From: Anthoceros angustus
Lineage: Eukaryota; Streptophyta; Anthocerotopsida; Anthocerotales; Anthocerotaceae
Assembly (NCBI GenBank): GCA_010909165.1
Contig: MU008204.1
Span: forward strand, 203,810-267,809
Length of the DNA: 64,000 bases
Reading direction: 5' to 3'
In this document: positions 45,165-57,900 of the stretch, piece by piece
How positions within the stretch are numbered: position 1 is the first letter of the stretch
How the letters are laid out: the number at the start of each line of letters is the position of its first letter
Program-made: the position numbers and the translations under genes
The notes under the pieces: model-generated
Databases searched by the model: none
What the model was told of the DNA's origin: nothing
Seen by the model: only the letters and a program-made list of their open reading frames with translations

Positions 45165-45730
45165 AGGGCTTAGTCTAAATGGACACACATTTATAAGATT
45201 AAAAGAACGTTCTTATTTAGATTGGCGTTTAGATCACACGTTTATAAGTTTATAAGAACGTTCTCACTTAGATTGGCTGCCTAGAGGCAATGGATGCCCT
45301 TGGATTGGTACTCTGGGGTTAACTGAATCTCTTTGAATCTATTTGCATTGTCTATAAGATGTTGAGGCTAACAACGCAACCAGATTGCAGGGGTTAACTG
45401 AATCTCTTTGAATCTATTTGTATTGTCTATAAGATGTTGAGGCTAACAACGCAGCCAGATTGCACTGCCTATAAGATCGTTGAGGCTAACAACGCAACCA
45501 AATTGCACTATCTATAAGATCTTGACGAACAATGCAAACATCATGTACTTGGCTGCCTAGAGGGAGTGGATGCCCTTAGATTGGTACTCTGGAGTTAACT
45601 GAATCTCTTTGAATCTATTTGCATTATCTATAAGATATTGAGGCTAACAACGCAACCAGATTGCACTGTCTATAAGATCTTGGCAAAAAATACAAACATC
45701 ATGTATTATATAGATCTTGAGATGAACAAT
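45165..45730. repeat. Family X-related ends and a tandem repeat of about 75-bp units
   Basis: About 45170-45310 has two copies of a segment with AAATGGACACACATTTATAA or similar and AGAACGTTCT, related to the end of family X. About 45315-45720 has three to four copies of GTTAACTGAATCTCTTTGAA, TCTATTTGCATTGTCTATAA, GATGTTGAGGCTAACAACGC and AACCAGATTGCA, some shortened. Confidence 0.75.
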
Positions 45731-48700
45731 ACAAACATAATGCACTATCTAAGCCCCTTCATTTAGAGGAATTCTATCTAAGGTTGCAATGCAAGTGGAT
45801 GATGGCATTGGCATGATGACGGTGAGACATCTTCCTGCTTTCATTCGGCATGAGATTATGCATAGACTAATGGATATGTGAAGTGATAATCAAGTGCTTC
45901 AAGGGCATATGGAAGACCCTATGTTTTGAGCCAAGGTACATCTGTGTGAAACCATAGTTTCTCAATGTTGTAGGCACAAGTAGCTTTTTGGTGGATCCCA
46001 ATTTGGGTAAATACTTAATAAACACCAAGTCTTAAATTTAGATATTATGAATTAGAAAAAGTATATGGAGAAGATTGGTAGGTCTTTAGTGAAGACATGT
46101 ACACCCAAACTTTAAACCCTAAATTGATATATCCAAGTTGAGGAATGGTCTAAATAAACATCAAATGTAAGGTATGACTATTATTCATTTGAAACCTGTC
46201 ATCAGCTTTCTTCCATGGAGATGAATTGGTGGTATTTAATCCTCGTTCACCACAATTGCATTGACAATATTGATTAATTGGTTGCTTTTTTCTCTTGCTT
46301 GAATTTAGTTCTTTTTTTCCGCCAAAAATAGGACTGTATAGATTTGTCACAGATATAGTGAAAACTCACATGGGGAGAAGATTTTAGTTCTAGACTAGTC
46401 TATACATTTTAATGACAATCTATATATTTGTCATATTTCAGTTCCCATGATGGTCATCCACCCTTATTGGACTTAAAAATATTCCTTCTTCTTCTTCTAT
46501 ATATTAAAATATTAAAATATAAATACTATGTTCTTGAACTTTATTTATTTTATTTTAGTACTTACAAAGCTTCAAATAATATCATTGCTCATGACAATGA
46601 AGGACTTAGGTATATTTGAAAGTTTCAAAAGTATCCAAGAAACCGATACAACCAACCGACAGTTTAGTATCCAAGTTTTGAAAGAATCCAAGAGTACAAC
46701 ACCTACGATTTTATGGATGATGTTCATTCATGTTCAAAGACGCCGTTGTCCACGGGACAAGTGTGCGCGCTAATCCCTTTCCAAGCAGCTGGGTATGTGG
46801 GTGAAACAAAACGAGCGAAACCTGGCTTAGGATTCTCATGCACGAACTTTCTTCCTTTTCTTTCGCATAAATAAATGGGCAGCCTGTCGAGGGGCGTTTT
46901 AGAAACTTCGGTGTGACCAGCTGAGTATCAGCTTCCAGAACGTTCTGATGTGATCCGCAAAGTGCGGGGAGGAAAGGAGGTAAGCATTTGTGCACCGCCA
47001 TCTGTACCATCTCCCTTCATGCTGCACAACCTCTGCAAAGAATTGTAGTTTTGTTTTCTGCTATCGTCATCGGGACAAGTTACAACAACCCAACGTCATC
47101 AGGCAGCGGATGGCACAAAAATAGGGGGACTGGATCCTGCGGAGCTCACAGCGTATTATTGCGCCGTGGACAATGACTTCGCATTTATGGTTCCAAATGA
47201 ATGCTAAGTACCAGCCTGCACTTATCATTCGGCTGCGCCATTTCTTTTCACATCCCAACCGCGAAGAAGCATGGGAAGGCGAACTGAACCATCCGGCCAG
47301 GGCGCCAAGCACGGACAGACACATGTACATACATACATAAGGAGCTCTCACATTGGGCAGATGGGGAACTTACCGAAACCCTGCGACAACTTGTGATCAC
47401 CCGGTTGGAGCTGAAGCCGGAGGAGTTGGAGGTGGAGCCCAATCGAATCGACGGCAACATGTGGTGGATGGAAGTTGGAACCAACTGAACCTGCTGAACA
47501 GTGATTTGCAACCATAGTCCGGCAGGGCCCCCGGCAGACAAAAGTGACAGATAACGTGGTTGTGGTTGGCAGCCTAGTACTGTACATTCCCGGAAGTGGC
47601 TTGTGGATCGATAGGTCTGCGTTGCACAAGAGCAGTGTAGACCATCCTCGTGGGACGGTGGGAGACCGTGGGACGATATGCCGGTAGTGGCCCACATGGA
47701 TATGCAGGGAGGTAGGCGGAGGCCGGCGATGGGCATGATTGTTGGTGCGTGTTGTTGGAGTTCGTAGCCCTCATCACATCTTCGTGTCCAGGACGAGGAG
47801 TATGTACGCCGTCCAGAGTACTCTCATCCTAATGTGCTCCACTGCACACGACACCCTTCAAAACACCCGCAATGTCATCCCTTCTCATGTCCAGCCCCTC
47901 GTTGACTGCAGCCAAGCATGTCCTGTAAGTAAATTGTGTGTACATATGTAGTCGGGAAAACCTAAACAAATGGGAAGGACCCGTCAAAGAACACATGACA
48001 AATCCCTCAGGACGAAGATGACCTAAAAAGCTCCATGACCTATAATCACGCACAGAAACAGAACACCGGAAGCGTACTCCAGCCAGCAACCAGCATAGCA
48101 TCGATGGCATTGATGAATCAAAACCCTGGTCACTGGCTCACAAAGGAGCCCTTCCGGAACCGGCCCATCGAGCCATCTCTGCCCCGCAGCAGGGCCCACT
48201 CTCTCACCGGGCCACATGCACTAGGACATCTGCAAGCCAGACAAGACAAGGCAACGCTGCGTGTGTGGAGTGGATAAGTAACAATCGGAGTACAGGAAGG
48301 ACAAACCCAGTGCGCCTGCCTGCCAGCCAGCCAGCCAGCAACTGGTACTGTACATCTGTGAATCCCACTTCCACGAGGATATTTCACCTCCTTCCAACAA
48401 CGCAACACTGGGGCAGTCGCTAATCAAGGCCACTCCTGCGCTCCATAGTTTGAAAACCCGCTTCCCAGCTTCCCCCATCAGCTGCTGCCACAACACACGC
48501 TGGAGGCGGCCACATGCCGGAACGCGATTCGGGCGCGCGTCTCACCGCAGCGGGAGGACCGGGATGGTTGAAAGCGTTAGCAGTTAGTAACTTTTTCATG
48601 AATGCCGTACAGCATTCGTTTCACCTGCCGTGAATGGGATCCATCAGCTGCGCTGCTGCGGCCCGGGACGGGACGGGACGGGACGGGCCCCGGCACATCA

Positions 48701-48996
48701 TGCATTTTACTGCTCCACGTCTCCCTTGCGTGGCTCTTATCTTTTACAATTTATGTTGATTCGATGCATCATCGGGAGCGGGTCGGAGGGCGGGTGCGGA
48801 TGGGACCGCGCGCCGCCCGGGGGCCTCGCTTGCCGCCCCAGGCCCCAGGCTTCTGCACCGCATGGTATAGGGCACAGACTGGCATACGGATCGCGCATGT
48901 CTGCCTCGATCGGGAGTGCTTCACGGACAGCAACGGTCTACGGGAACTGTGGGAACCGGGACTCATCTCCGGTCAAGATGCCGGCGTGGAAGATTC
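45731..48996. other. Long stretch without a supported gene
   Basis: The ORFs here are short, overlap on both strands and match nothing I know. A small CCAGCCAG repeat lies near 48329, and a G-quadruplex motif at 48665-48687. 48600-48996 may be 5' flank of the DUF4228 gene. Confidence 0.4.
48665..48687 (+). other. G-quadruplex motif (GGGAC)4GGG
   Basis: Five runs of three guanines separated by AC at each step, inside a GC-rich block about 1.1 kb upstream of the first DUF4228 start codon. Confidence 0.7.
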
Positions 48997-49796
48997 CAGT
49001 AGCAGAAGCGGGAGGCGATCGAGGCAGGGAGACGAGCCGGGAGCCGGTCCCGGTCACTCGCGGTCTTTCTTTTCAGCGGGGAGCGATGTCACGCTCCGGC
49101 GCCTTCCTCATCAATGCCGGGCCCCCGCGCCTGTACCTCCCCGCGGCCGCGGCAAGTGAAATCTGGGGAATTGAGGCACCGTGAATGCGAGGTAGAGAGA
49201 GAAAGTAGAGAGAGACGGGGAGAGAGGGTGGCAGGGTGCCATGGAGCGCGCGCCGGCTCCTTGTTGTAGCCGCGCTGCCTGCCCGCGTCCCTGCCAGAGC
49301 AAACCGAGCGTCCGGACTCTGTGCTCGCCGCTGCTGTTGCTGCTCTCTCGCAGGCAGGCTTCAGAGCGGACCGTTTGTTTGTTTTGTTTCTGTGTGTGTC
49401 TGTGTGACAGTGAGCCTCCCGGTCTCTCCTCTCCGTCCGGCCGGATTTGCTACTGTTGTATCGAGTGTGCGGATTGTGTACGTGTGCGTGTGAGAAAGAG
49501 GTTGAGATCGGCGTGAGGAAATTTTGCAACTGATTTTGGACAGTTCCCGGGGCTGAGGTGAAGGAGCTCGGATTGCATTTGCGGAGGAGTTGATGGAGGC
49601 ATTCCTGTGGCTGTTTCTGGAGATTCTTTCTCAGCGGTGAAGGTTGGAGGATTGTGAGACAGTTCTCGGGTCTGTGCGCGGTGGAGGACGGTTATGGATT
49701 TCGCTGCTTGCTGAAATCTGAAGGATTGCGAGCAGGAAGCGGGAGTAGGAGAGGAGTAAATTATTGATATTGTAGTGTGGAGTCCGGAGTCCGGGG

Positions 49797-50630
49797 ATGG
49801 GGAACTGTCAAGCTACCACAGCCGCGGCTGTGGAAGTGGAGCATTCGGACGGCAGGAAGGAGAGGTTTTACTGGTTAGCGTCCGCCAGGCAACTCATGCT
49901 GCAGAACCCGGGCACTACGTGGCTGTCTTCTCGCAGCAGCTGCCTGGCTGCACGGTTATGGTAGTCACTCCTACTTGCTTGGCGCCTCCGACGCTGGTAA
50001 TGGTTCGCACGCCGGGTCACGGTCCAAGAGCAGGACGAAGGAGGAGCAAAGCAGGACCAAGCTTAAATTGATGCCTCCTGATGCGGTTTTGCTGGTCGGA
50101 AGCTCTTATCGGCTCGTCACGTTCGAAGGTGAGCTGTCTCGCTCGTTTCCTCTTGGTGTTGTTCCAATTGCCAGGTCATGGCTGGTGCAACTTTCACCAG
50201 GATGCGAGCTCATGCGTGCGCGTGGCCGATTCATTTTGCAGAAGCTGTTCAGGTATCGCGGGGGAAGCGGAACAGCATCACTCACACAAAGCACAAGGTC
50301 CACCCTGATGTGCCCGTGGCTGAGGAGCCCGCACCGGACAGTCCTCGCGGTCGAGAAGAGGAACTCGTGCAGGAGGTAAAGTTTACCAATCTTTGCGGAC
50401 GAGACGCTGGCCATCGCTTTTCTGTCGAATGCTTTTTTCCGGCCTCGAGGCACTCCCAGACCAACTTTCTTGACCGCTTCCATGCTGAGTCGTTTTTCCC
50501 CTTTCCGGTACAGGATGACGACGAGGAGGCTCTGATGGCCACCGTGACAATGCAAACCGCGTTCGCTCGATCCATGGGGCGCCAGCAGTGGCGACCTGCG
50601 CTGCAGAGCATTGCTGAAGTGGGATGGTGA
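49797..50630 (+). pseudogene. DUF4228 (PADRE) gene, copy 1, exon 1 frameshifted
   Basis: Exons by comparison with copy 2: 49797-50128, 50242-50375 and 50514-50630. Exon 1 starts MGNCQATTAAAVEVEHSDGR but is two bases shorter than in copy 2: GGG instead of GGGG near 49910, and GGTT instead of GGTTT near 49956. The frame therefore ends early at an in-frame stop after LAARLW. Exons 2 and 3 are intact (134 and 117 nt): EEAVQVSRGKRNSITHTKH, then DDDEEALMATVTMQTAF and RRQ-like WRPALQSIAEVGW before the stop. The domain family is plant-specific and stress-linked; the second-residue Gly suggests N-myristoylation. Confidence 0.75.
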
Positions 50631-51786
50631 CAATGTCGGTGGACCTCTCTACTGTACAAAATTTGTGGCTTGGCTTGGCTTGCTTTCAAGGTTGCAGCTG
50701 GCAGCTGGCTTTCCAAGTATCCGGGTGGATAGGCAGTAAAGTTTGGAAGAGTACAGGAGGAGCTGCAGCTCCCTGGCTCAGCAAATTTTTGTCTCGTGTT
50801 GTGGCTGGATGGAGCGTCCCGTAGATCCGCACAGCTCTAGTCACTGGACTTCTCTACTTTCTGGTGAAAACTCTGCCAGCAAAACACGCTGCCAGACTTC
50901 CAGAGTTTTGTCAGCCTACCGCACTGACACTCATAATCTGTAAGATTTGCTTTACTTATTCCACCGTGTCTTTCTGTGAACATATGTACGCTTCAAAGTG
51001 GAGTCTCAGTAGCAGAAGCGGGAGGCGATCGAGGCAGGGAGACGAGCCGGGAGCCGGTCCCGGTCACTCGCGGTCTTTCTTTTCAGCGGGAGCGATGTCA
51101 CGCTCCGGCGCCTTCCTCATCAATGCCGGGCCCCGCGCCTGTACCTCCCGCGGCCGCGGCAAGTGAAATCTGGGGAATTGAGGCACCGTGAATGCGAGGT
51201 AGAGAAAGTAGAGAGACGGGAGAGGGTGGCAGGGTGCCATGGAGCGCGCGCCGGCTCCTTGTTGTAGCCGCGCTGCCTGCCCGCGTCCCTGCCAGAGCAA
51301 ACCGAGCGTCCGGACTCTGTGCTCGCCGCTGCTGTTGCTGCTCTCGCAGGCAGGCTTCAGAGCGGACCGTTTGTTTGTTTGTTTCTGTGTGTGTCTGTGA
51401 CAGTGAGCCTCCCGGTCTCCTCTCCGTCCGGCCGGATTTGCTACTGTTGTATCGAGTGTGCGGATTGTGTACGTGTGCGTGTGAGAAAGAGGTTGAGATC
51501 GGCGTGAGGAAATTTTGCAACTGATTTTGGACAGTTCCAGGGCTGAGGTGAAGGAGCTCGGATTGCATTTGCGGAGGAGTTGATGGAGGCATTCCTGTGG
51601 CTGTTTCTGGAGATTCTTTCTCAGCGGTGAAGGTTGGAGGATTGTGAGACAGTTCTCGGGTCTGTGCGCGGTGGAGGACGGTTATGGATTTCGCTGCTTG
51701 CTGAAATCTGAAGGATTGCGAGCAGGAAGCGGGAGTAGGAGAGGAGTAAATTATTGATATTGTAGTGTGGAGTCCGGAGTCCGGGG

Positions 51787-52620
51787 ATGGGGAACTGTCA
51801 AGCTACCACAGCCGCGGCTGTGGAAGTGGAGCATTCGGACGGCAGGAAGGAGAGGTTTTACTGGCCAGTGTCCGCCAGGCAACTCATGCTGCAGAACCCG
51901 GGGCACTACGTGGCTGTCTTCTCGCAGCAGCTGCCTGGCTGCACGGTTTATGGTAGTCACTCCTACTTGCTTGGCGCCTCCGACGCTGGTAATGGTTCGC
52001 ACGCCGGGTCACGGTCCAAGAGCAGGACGAAGGAGGAGCAAAGCAGGACCAAGCTTAAATTGATGCCTCCTGATGCGGTTTTGCTGGTCGGAAGCTCTTA
52101 TCGGCTCGTCACGTTCGAAGGTGAGCTGTCTCGCTCGTTTCCTCTTGGTGTTGTTCCAATTGCCAGGTCATGGCTGGTGCAACTTTCACCAGGATGCGAG
52201 CTCATGCGTGCGTGGCCGATTCATTTTGCAGAAGCTGTTCAGGTATCGCGGGGAAGCGGAACAGCATCACTCACACAAAGCACAAGGTCCACCCTGATGT
52301 GCCCGTGGCTGAGGAGCCCGCACCGGACAGTCCTCGCGGTCGAGAAGAGGAACTCGTGCAGGAGGTAAAGTTTACCAATCTTTGCGGACGAGACGCTGGC
52401 CATCGCTTTTCTGTCGAATGCTTTTTTTCCGGCCTCGAGGCACTCCCAGACCAACTTTCTTGACCGCTTCCATGCTGAGTCGTTTTTCCCCTTTCCGGTA
52501 CAGGATGACGACGAGGAGGCTCTGATGGCCACCGTGACAATGCAAACCGCGTTCGCTCGATCCATGGGGCGCCAGCAGTGGCGACCTGCGCTGCAGAGCA
52601 TTGCTGAAGTGGGATGGTGA
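51787..52620 (+). pseudogene. DUF4228 (PADRE) gene, copy 2, exon 2 frameshifted
   Basis: Exons 51787-52120, 52232-52364 and 52504-52620. Exon 1 is intact (334 nt): a MGNC start, FYWPVSARQLMLQNPGHYVA and, at the end, LKLMPPDAVLLVGSSYRLVT. Exon 2 is 133 nt against 134 in copy 1, having lost one G in the GGGG run near 52251, so the frame breaks after VQVSRG. Exon 3 is intact. With exon 1 of this copy and exon 2 of the other the gene would have 585 nt (194 aa), the usual DUF4228 size. So either both copies are damaged, or some homopolymer indels are sequencing errors. Confidence 0.75.
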
Positions 52621-53269
52621 CAATGTCGGTGGACCTCTCTACTGTACAAAATTTGTGGCTTGGCTTGGCTTTCAAGGTTGCAGCTGGCAGCTGGCTTTCC
52701 AAGTATCCGGGTGGATAGGCAGTAAAGTTTGGAAGAGTACAGGAGGAGCTGCAGCTCCCTGGCTCAGCAAATTTTTGTCTCGTGTTGTGGCTGGATGGAG
52801 CGTCCCGTAGATCCGCACAGCTCTAGTCACTGGACTTCTCTACTTTCTGGTGAAAAACTCTGCCAGCAAAACACGCTGCCAGACTTCCAGAGTTTTGTCA
52901 GCCTACCGCACTGACACTCATAATCTGTAAGATTTGCTTTACTTATTCCACCGTGTCTTTCTGTGAACATATGTACGCTTCAAAGTGGAGTCTCCGGTAG
53001 CAGAGCAATCTGTGGCATAATATTGAGAATAAAATGCCATTTTTGACAACCATCATATTCCTAGTGTATTGCAGCCGGTTCCCACTAAGTGGGCGCGCCA
53101 GAGACTCCCACGTGGGAGGTTAACGAGGAAGCCTTTTATTGAATTGAACTACCCTTTTATGAACCACCCGTCTTCCCATTAAATTTGTGCCTTCACGACT
53201 TGTAGCTTCACGTCGTCTTGACACATTATTAGGTGACAAGCTAATCGGCCATATATTGTTATGTGGGGA

Positions 53270-54670
53270 ATAGTTTAATGGAAGGGGGTCTGTTTCTCGG
53301 GATATGGGCTCAGTAGCACACAAAGACATGAGAGAACAAGGCAATGGAGGAACTTGGTTTCGTGCAGTTATGGAAGGATTGTGACAGTCCCCAGCCTGGA
53401 CATAGAGCAGTTCTACTTAGTGACATGAGTTCATAGCACAACGTTCTTGGTCAATATCTCAATAAGAGCAAAAATAGCAGTGGGGCAGAGTTAGTCTTTT
53501 CGTATGTAATTAAGGGTCAGCACATGAGATGTAAATGACCAGACTCCGTTGCATGATATAACTAGGAACCAATGCAAAGTGGGCACTCTCAAAAACAGAG
53601 GGAGGGGCAGGCTTCTAAGCCCACCTATTAACTAACCATCATCATTATACGATGCATGAGAAAAGTAGTTAGAGGCAGAAGGGCAAGTGCTCTGTCTTTT
53701 GACAAGGCCTGGGATTACAATTTTCGAACCTAGCTTTATAGTCCCAGCTTGCTCAAACTTCTAGACATAATAAAAGCTACGCGGCTGCACTTCTACCAAG
53801 ACACACACATACACATATTATATTGCCCACTACTCAGCCATGGGCCTAGCTTATATATGTGTGGGGACAGCTTTGAATATGCTTTCTTGGCCTCTCCTCT
53901 AACAGTGGCACTCCTCGAGTGCCACTGGCAGGTCAAATCCTTTGGGATTCGACCTGCCAGATGAAGAGGGGATGAAGATGGGCACAAAGAGCACAATACT
54001 CAATTATTAGAACATCAGGCTTTCACTCCTAGAGCAGGTCCCGCCGGGGATGCCATTCTGTTAAGTGAGGAATAGTTTAATGGAAGGGGTATGGGCTCAG
54101 TAGCACGCAAATGGGGGAACTTGGTTGCATGCAGTTATCAAAGGACTATGATGGTTCATAGTACAACATTCCTGGTCAGTATCTCAGCGAGAGCAGAAAC
54201 AGGAGTCAAGAAGAAGAAGAAGAATTTTATTTTAGAATTAGTCTTTTCATCTATAACAAGGGCCAGCACATGAGATGTAAATAAATGACCAGGCTCTGTT
54301 GCATGATATAACTAGGAACCAATGCAAAGTGGGCACTCTCTAAACTCTACACAACAACCTGGAAACTAGAAGGAGGGGCAGGATTCTAAGCCGACCTGTT
54401 AACTAGTCGTCATCATCACACCATGCATGAGGAAAACAACTATAGGCAGAACGGCAAGTGCTTTGTCTTTGAAAAGGCTTGGGATTACAATTTTCGAACC
54501 TTGCTTTATAGTTCTAGCTTGCTCAAACTTCTAGACATAATAAAAGCTACGTGGCTGCACTTCTAGACACACTCATGCACATATTATATTGCCCACTACT
54601 CAGCCATGGGCCTAGCTTACACATGTGTGGGGACAATTTTGAATATGCTTCTTGGCCTCTGTCTCTAACA
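53270..54670. repeat. Diverged tandem duplication, about 0.7-kb units
   Basis: About 53270-53900 and 54060-54660 match: GGAATAGTTTAATGGAAGGG, ATGGGCTCAGTAGCAC, CCAATGCAAAGTGGGCACTC, GGGATTACAATTTTCGAACC and CAGCCATGGGCCTAGCTTA occur in both in order. Copy 2 has gained a GAAGAAGAAGAATTTTATTT run near 54212 (family X tail). No coding frame is conserved, so the block looks non-coding. Confidence 0.85.
53904..53960. repeat. Two adjacent hairpins
   Basis: AGTGGCACTC-CTC-GAGTGCCACT is a perfect 10-bp stem. Immediately after, CTGGCAGGTCAAATCC and GGATTCGACCTGCCAG form a 16-bp stem with one mismatch and a 4-nt loop. The other copy of the surrounding duplication lacks this sequence. Confidence 0.85.
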
Positions 54671-54950
54671 ATATCCAGCTTTGAATTACGCTTCTTGTCC
54701 TCTATCTCTAACAATATCCATCTTTGATATTTTCAAATATACGCAACTTCGCATCTTATGTACATATTATTATATAACAAGTTAAACCAACATGATATAT
54801 TCATCCCGATATTTTGAACCATACTAGGTACCTAACGCAGCCAGTAGTATCCTTAACAGTTTCGGATAATGTGTACAGAAACGCGACAACTATAAATTTA
54901 CTTCTAATTACTCGTCCTCTGTTCTTCCGCAATGCTGACGAGATGGAACA
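54671..54950. other. AT-rich 3' flank of the xylose isomerase gene
   Basis: Two copies of a CTTGGCCTCTGTCTCTAACA-like segment lie at about 54650 and 54690. No gene. Confidence 0.5.
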
Positions 54951-57900
54951 TCACACAAAGTACTGTAATATTTGCTCCGCCAGTTCCTGCAGATGATCAA
55001 AGCCACCATGGGCCAAGAAACAATAAGATTACTAAACAAGCATGGAATATGCCGAAGACGAAATGAAGTGTAGGGTGGGGTCCAAAAAGGGAAACTTTTA
55101 AGTGCGGACACAAACCTGCTTTCCAGAAGACAGAGAAGGCTCTCCCGATTGCAACGCTACCTTTTCGAGCTCTTCGAATGTGGCCGTGCCAGCCTGCAGC
55201 CGTGCACCCTTTTTTGCTCTTAACGGTGTCATGTCGAAATCAAACGCGCTCTAGCAACTGAGATAAGGGTATGCTGACCTCAATGGACTTTCCAAGCTCT
55301 GTATTGAAGCTCGCATACCTCGTCTCCACAAGATTGGTTAATGATCCGTCCTGACATCAGATAATGCATTCACAGACGTCGTTCATGCCAGGAGGTATAA
55401 GCAACCTAAAAAATTACCGTTCCACAGAATAGAAGAGGAAGAGAAATTCAGAGCACCAACCTCTAGAAGTTTAGCGGCATTTCTTAAACCTCGTGCAAGA
55501 CTATCCATACCGACAATGTGTGCAATGAACAAGTCCTCCACATCGACGCTCTCCCTCCTCCTGCACAGTCATTGAGTGAAGCTGCCGTAGCCATCCGGGC
55601 GAGACGAGCTTACCACAGAATCAGGGGATGCTTGGCACTTACAACTTAGCGTCGAAGTTGAAACCACCGGGAGCAAGGCCTCCCTGCGGAGATGTAAACA
55701 GCCACCGATACCGTGAGAAAATATAAGATAGACACACTGCCCACTTCTGCAGAAATAGTCTCGTTGGAATAGGGGAGCGAAGCTTGGGATACATACGTTT
55801 TTCAAGACAGTAAGCATGATCAAAGTTGCTTCCTCAGCGTTTGTGAGGAACTGGTCAGTATCCCAGCCTGCAGAAGCATGACCCATCAGTTTGTTACAGC
55901 AGCCAGGAAGACGATTTTGGTTTGATCTAGTAAACCGTTACCTGTCTGAGCATCTCCGGTATTGGCATCAATGTTACCCAGCATCCCATAGATACGGGAT
56001 AGCTCCAATTCATGGTGGCAACTGCAATAGAACAGTTGATCTCATCAGGGACATACAAGAGTTCGGTCTAAACCCTGTTTTCCTTCTTGCAGGAGACACT
56101 ACCTGTGGCCGGAAAGAGTGGCGTGATTGCATTCGATGTTGAGCTTGAACTCATCTGCATACACGAGGATTTATCTTGAATGCAATAACTATTCCAGTTC
56201 AAGCTCCCAAGGTGTTTACGCAAAACCTTGCCGAGAATCAGGAATATCATACCTGTAAGCCCATATGTCCGGAGAAATCCCATGGTATTTGCAGCATCCC
56301 AATCATACCTGTTGCACAAGATGACAAGCATGAACTGTGTCAGACACGTTGACTAGTAAAAAGTTGCTACATATGTGCGCTGGTGTTTGGAGTGCTGTGC
56401 GTCCATACTGATGCTTGGTCGGCTCCTGCGGCTTAGGCTCAATCAACAAAGTTCCTGTACAACAAGCCAGAACCAGATGTTACCCAACAATCACATGGTT
56501 CTGAAAATCGAAAATGCGCATCAGCAATTGGACACACCTTTGAAGCCAATCTTCTTCTTCCAGTCAACAGCCGCACTCAAGAAACGAGCCTACAGACATT
56601 GCATATTTGTCAAAGATAGCACAAGAGGGATTCTACATTGAACACTGTAATGCATCAGGATAGACAAAACATCAAGAACTGCTTGGAGACGGTGGTAACC
56701 AGGTGATCAAGCTCCTTCTTCAAGTCTGTGTTAAGCAAGGTTTGATACCCTTCTCGCCCGCCCCAGAAGACGTAGTTCTCCCCTCCAAGTTCCTTCGTCA
56801 CCTGCCTCCGGTCAAAAGGCTCCCCCCCTCCATCAGATGAAGTCACGACACAGACTTACCACCATGACTAAATATCCAGCTGTTCCCCTGTTACCTCTAT
56901 AGCCTTCTTCACTTGTGCAGCTCCATAAGCAAAGACTCGAGCATCTGGACTGCAAGGGGAAACAATAACGGGTCAAACCCAGTCAAAGTACTTCCCTATG
57001 CAACTTCAGGGCTCATAGGGGATGCTGGCACCTAGTGGCAGCGCCATGCATGTATCGAGGATGTTTGAAGAGCTGTGCTGTGCCCCACAACGGGTGTATG
57101 TTCGTCTCTTTCTGCATCCAGCAACTATCACGGTAAAAAGTGCGTCCTGGATACAACAATTCTTCCCCAAGGTTAGGTGATTCTCTAGTACCTGGAGTTC
57201 TTTAGCAAGGGCAACGACCTTATCAAGGTTCGAGTTGGATTCCTGGAAATACAAGCTGTGAGGCTCAACAGTAAAAGGCATGTGGAGGTGAAGGAGAATG
57301 CATAGTTATCAGGCTTTGTCGGACCTCCAGGGTGGCTCCTTCAGGTGCTATGTCCCGATCGTGAAAGCACCACAATTCCACTCCCAGCTTTTGCAGGAAC
57401 TCGAAGTTCGCTCTCACTGAAAAAACATCCTCCTCCAATTAAAATCCACTGAAAAAGTTTCCTTCCCAGACTAAGCCAGTCTCAGTGTGGCGAAAAGTCT
57501 CAAACTCACTTCTTGTCAGAGCGTTGGAAACAGAGTCTGTGCCATCATCCCATGGCCACCTCTTGGTAGGCGAACCAAAAGGATCGCCTCCATCGCCTCG
57601 GAAAGTGTGCCAAAAGGCAACACTGAACCTCAGCCAGTCCTGCAACATGACAATTTGTGCCACTACCTGAGAGCAAGCCCAAGGCCCGGAACTCAAGTCT
57701 CAGCATTCACGGCATGAACCCACCTTCATCTTTTTCCCAGCAATTTCTTCTTCAGCATTGTACCACTTGAACGCCAGAGGATTTCTGCTGGATGGTCCCT
57801 AAGGAGGCACACGCCACCGAAAACAGAATTAGTGCACACAGCCCACACAGTGACTGCATGTTTGCATCTCCAAATGCTGACCCACTAGTACCTCATAATT

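Larger units (their letters stand above)
48997..52994. repeat. Tandem duplication, two units of about 2.0 kb
   Basis: Unit 1 is about 48997-51006 and unit 2 about 51007-52994. Both start AGTAGCAGAAGCGGGAGGCG and end CAAAGTGGAGTCTC. They are nearly identical; differences are almost all one- or two-base length changes in G, T, AG or GT runs. Each unit holds a complete DUF4228 gene with its 5' leader. Confidence 0.93.

Noticed and set aside
47248-47736. 162-codon minus-strand ORF
   Set aside because: Low-similarity composition, overlapped by ORFs in other frames, no splice context and no recognisable motif.
48602-49184. Two overlapping plus-strand ORFs of about 185 codons upstream of the DUF4228 gene
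   Set aside because: They run across the duplication border and the 5' leader, differ between copies by frameshifts and match nothing.
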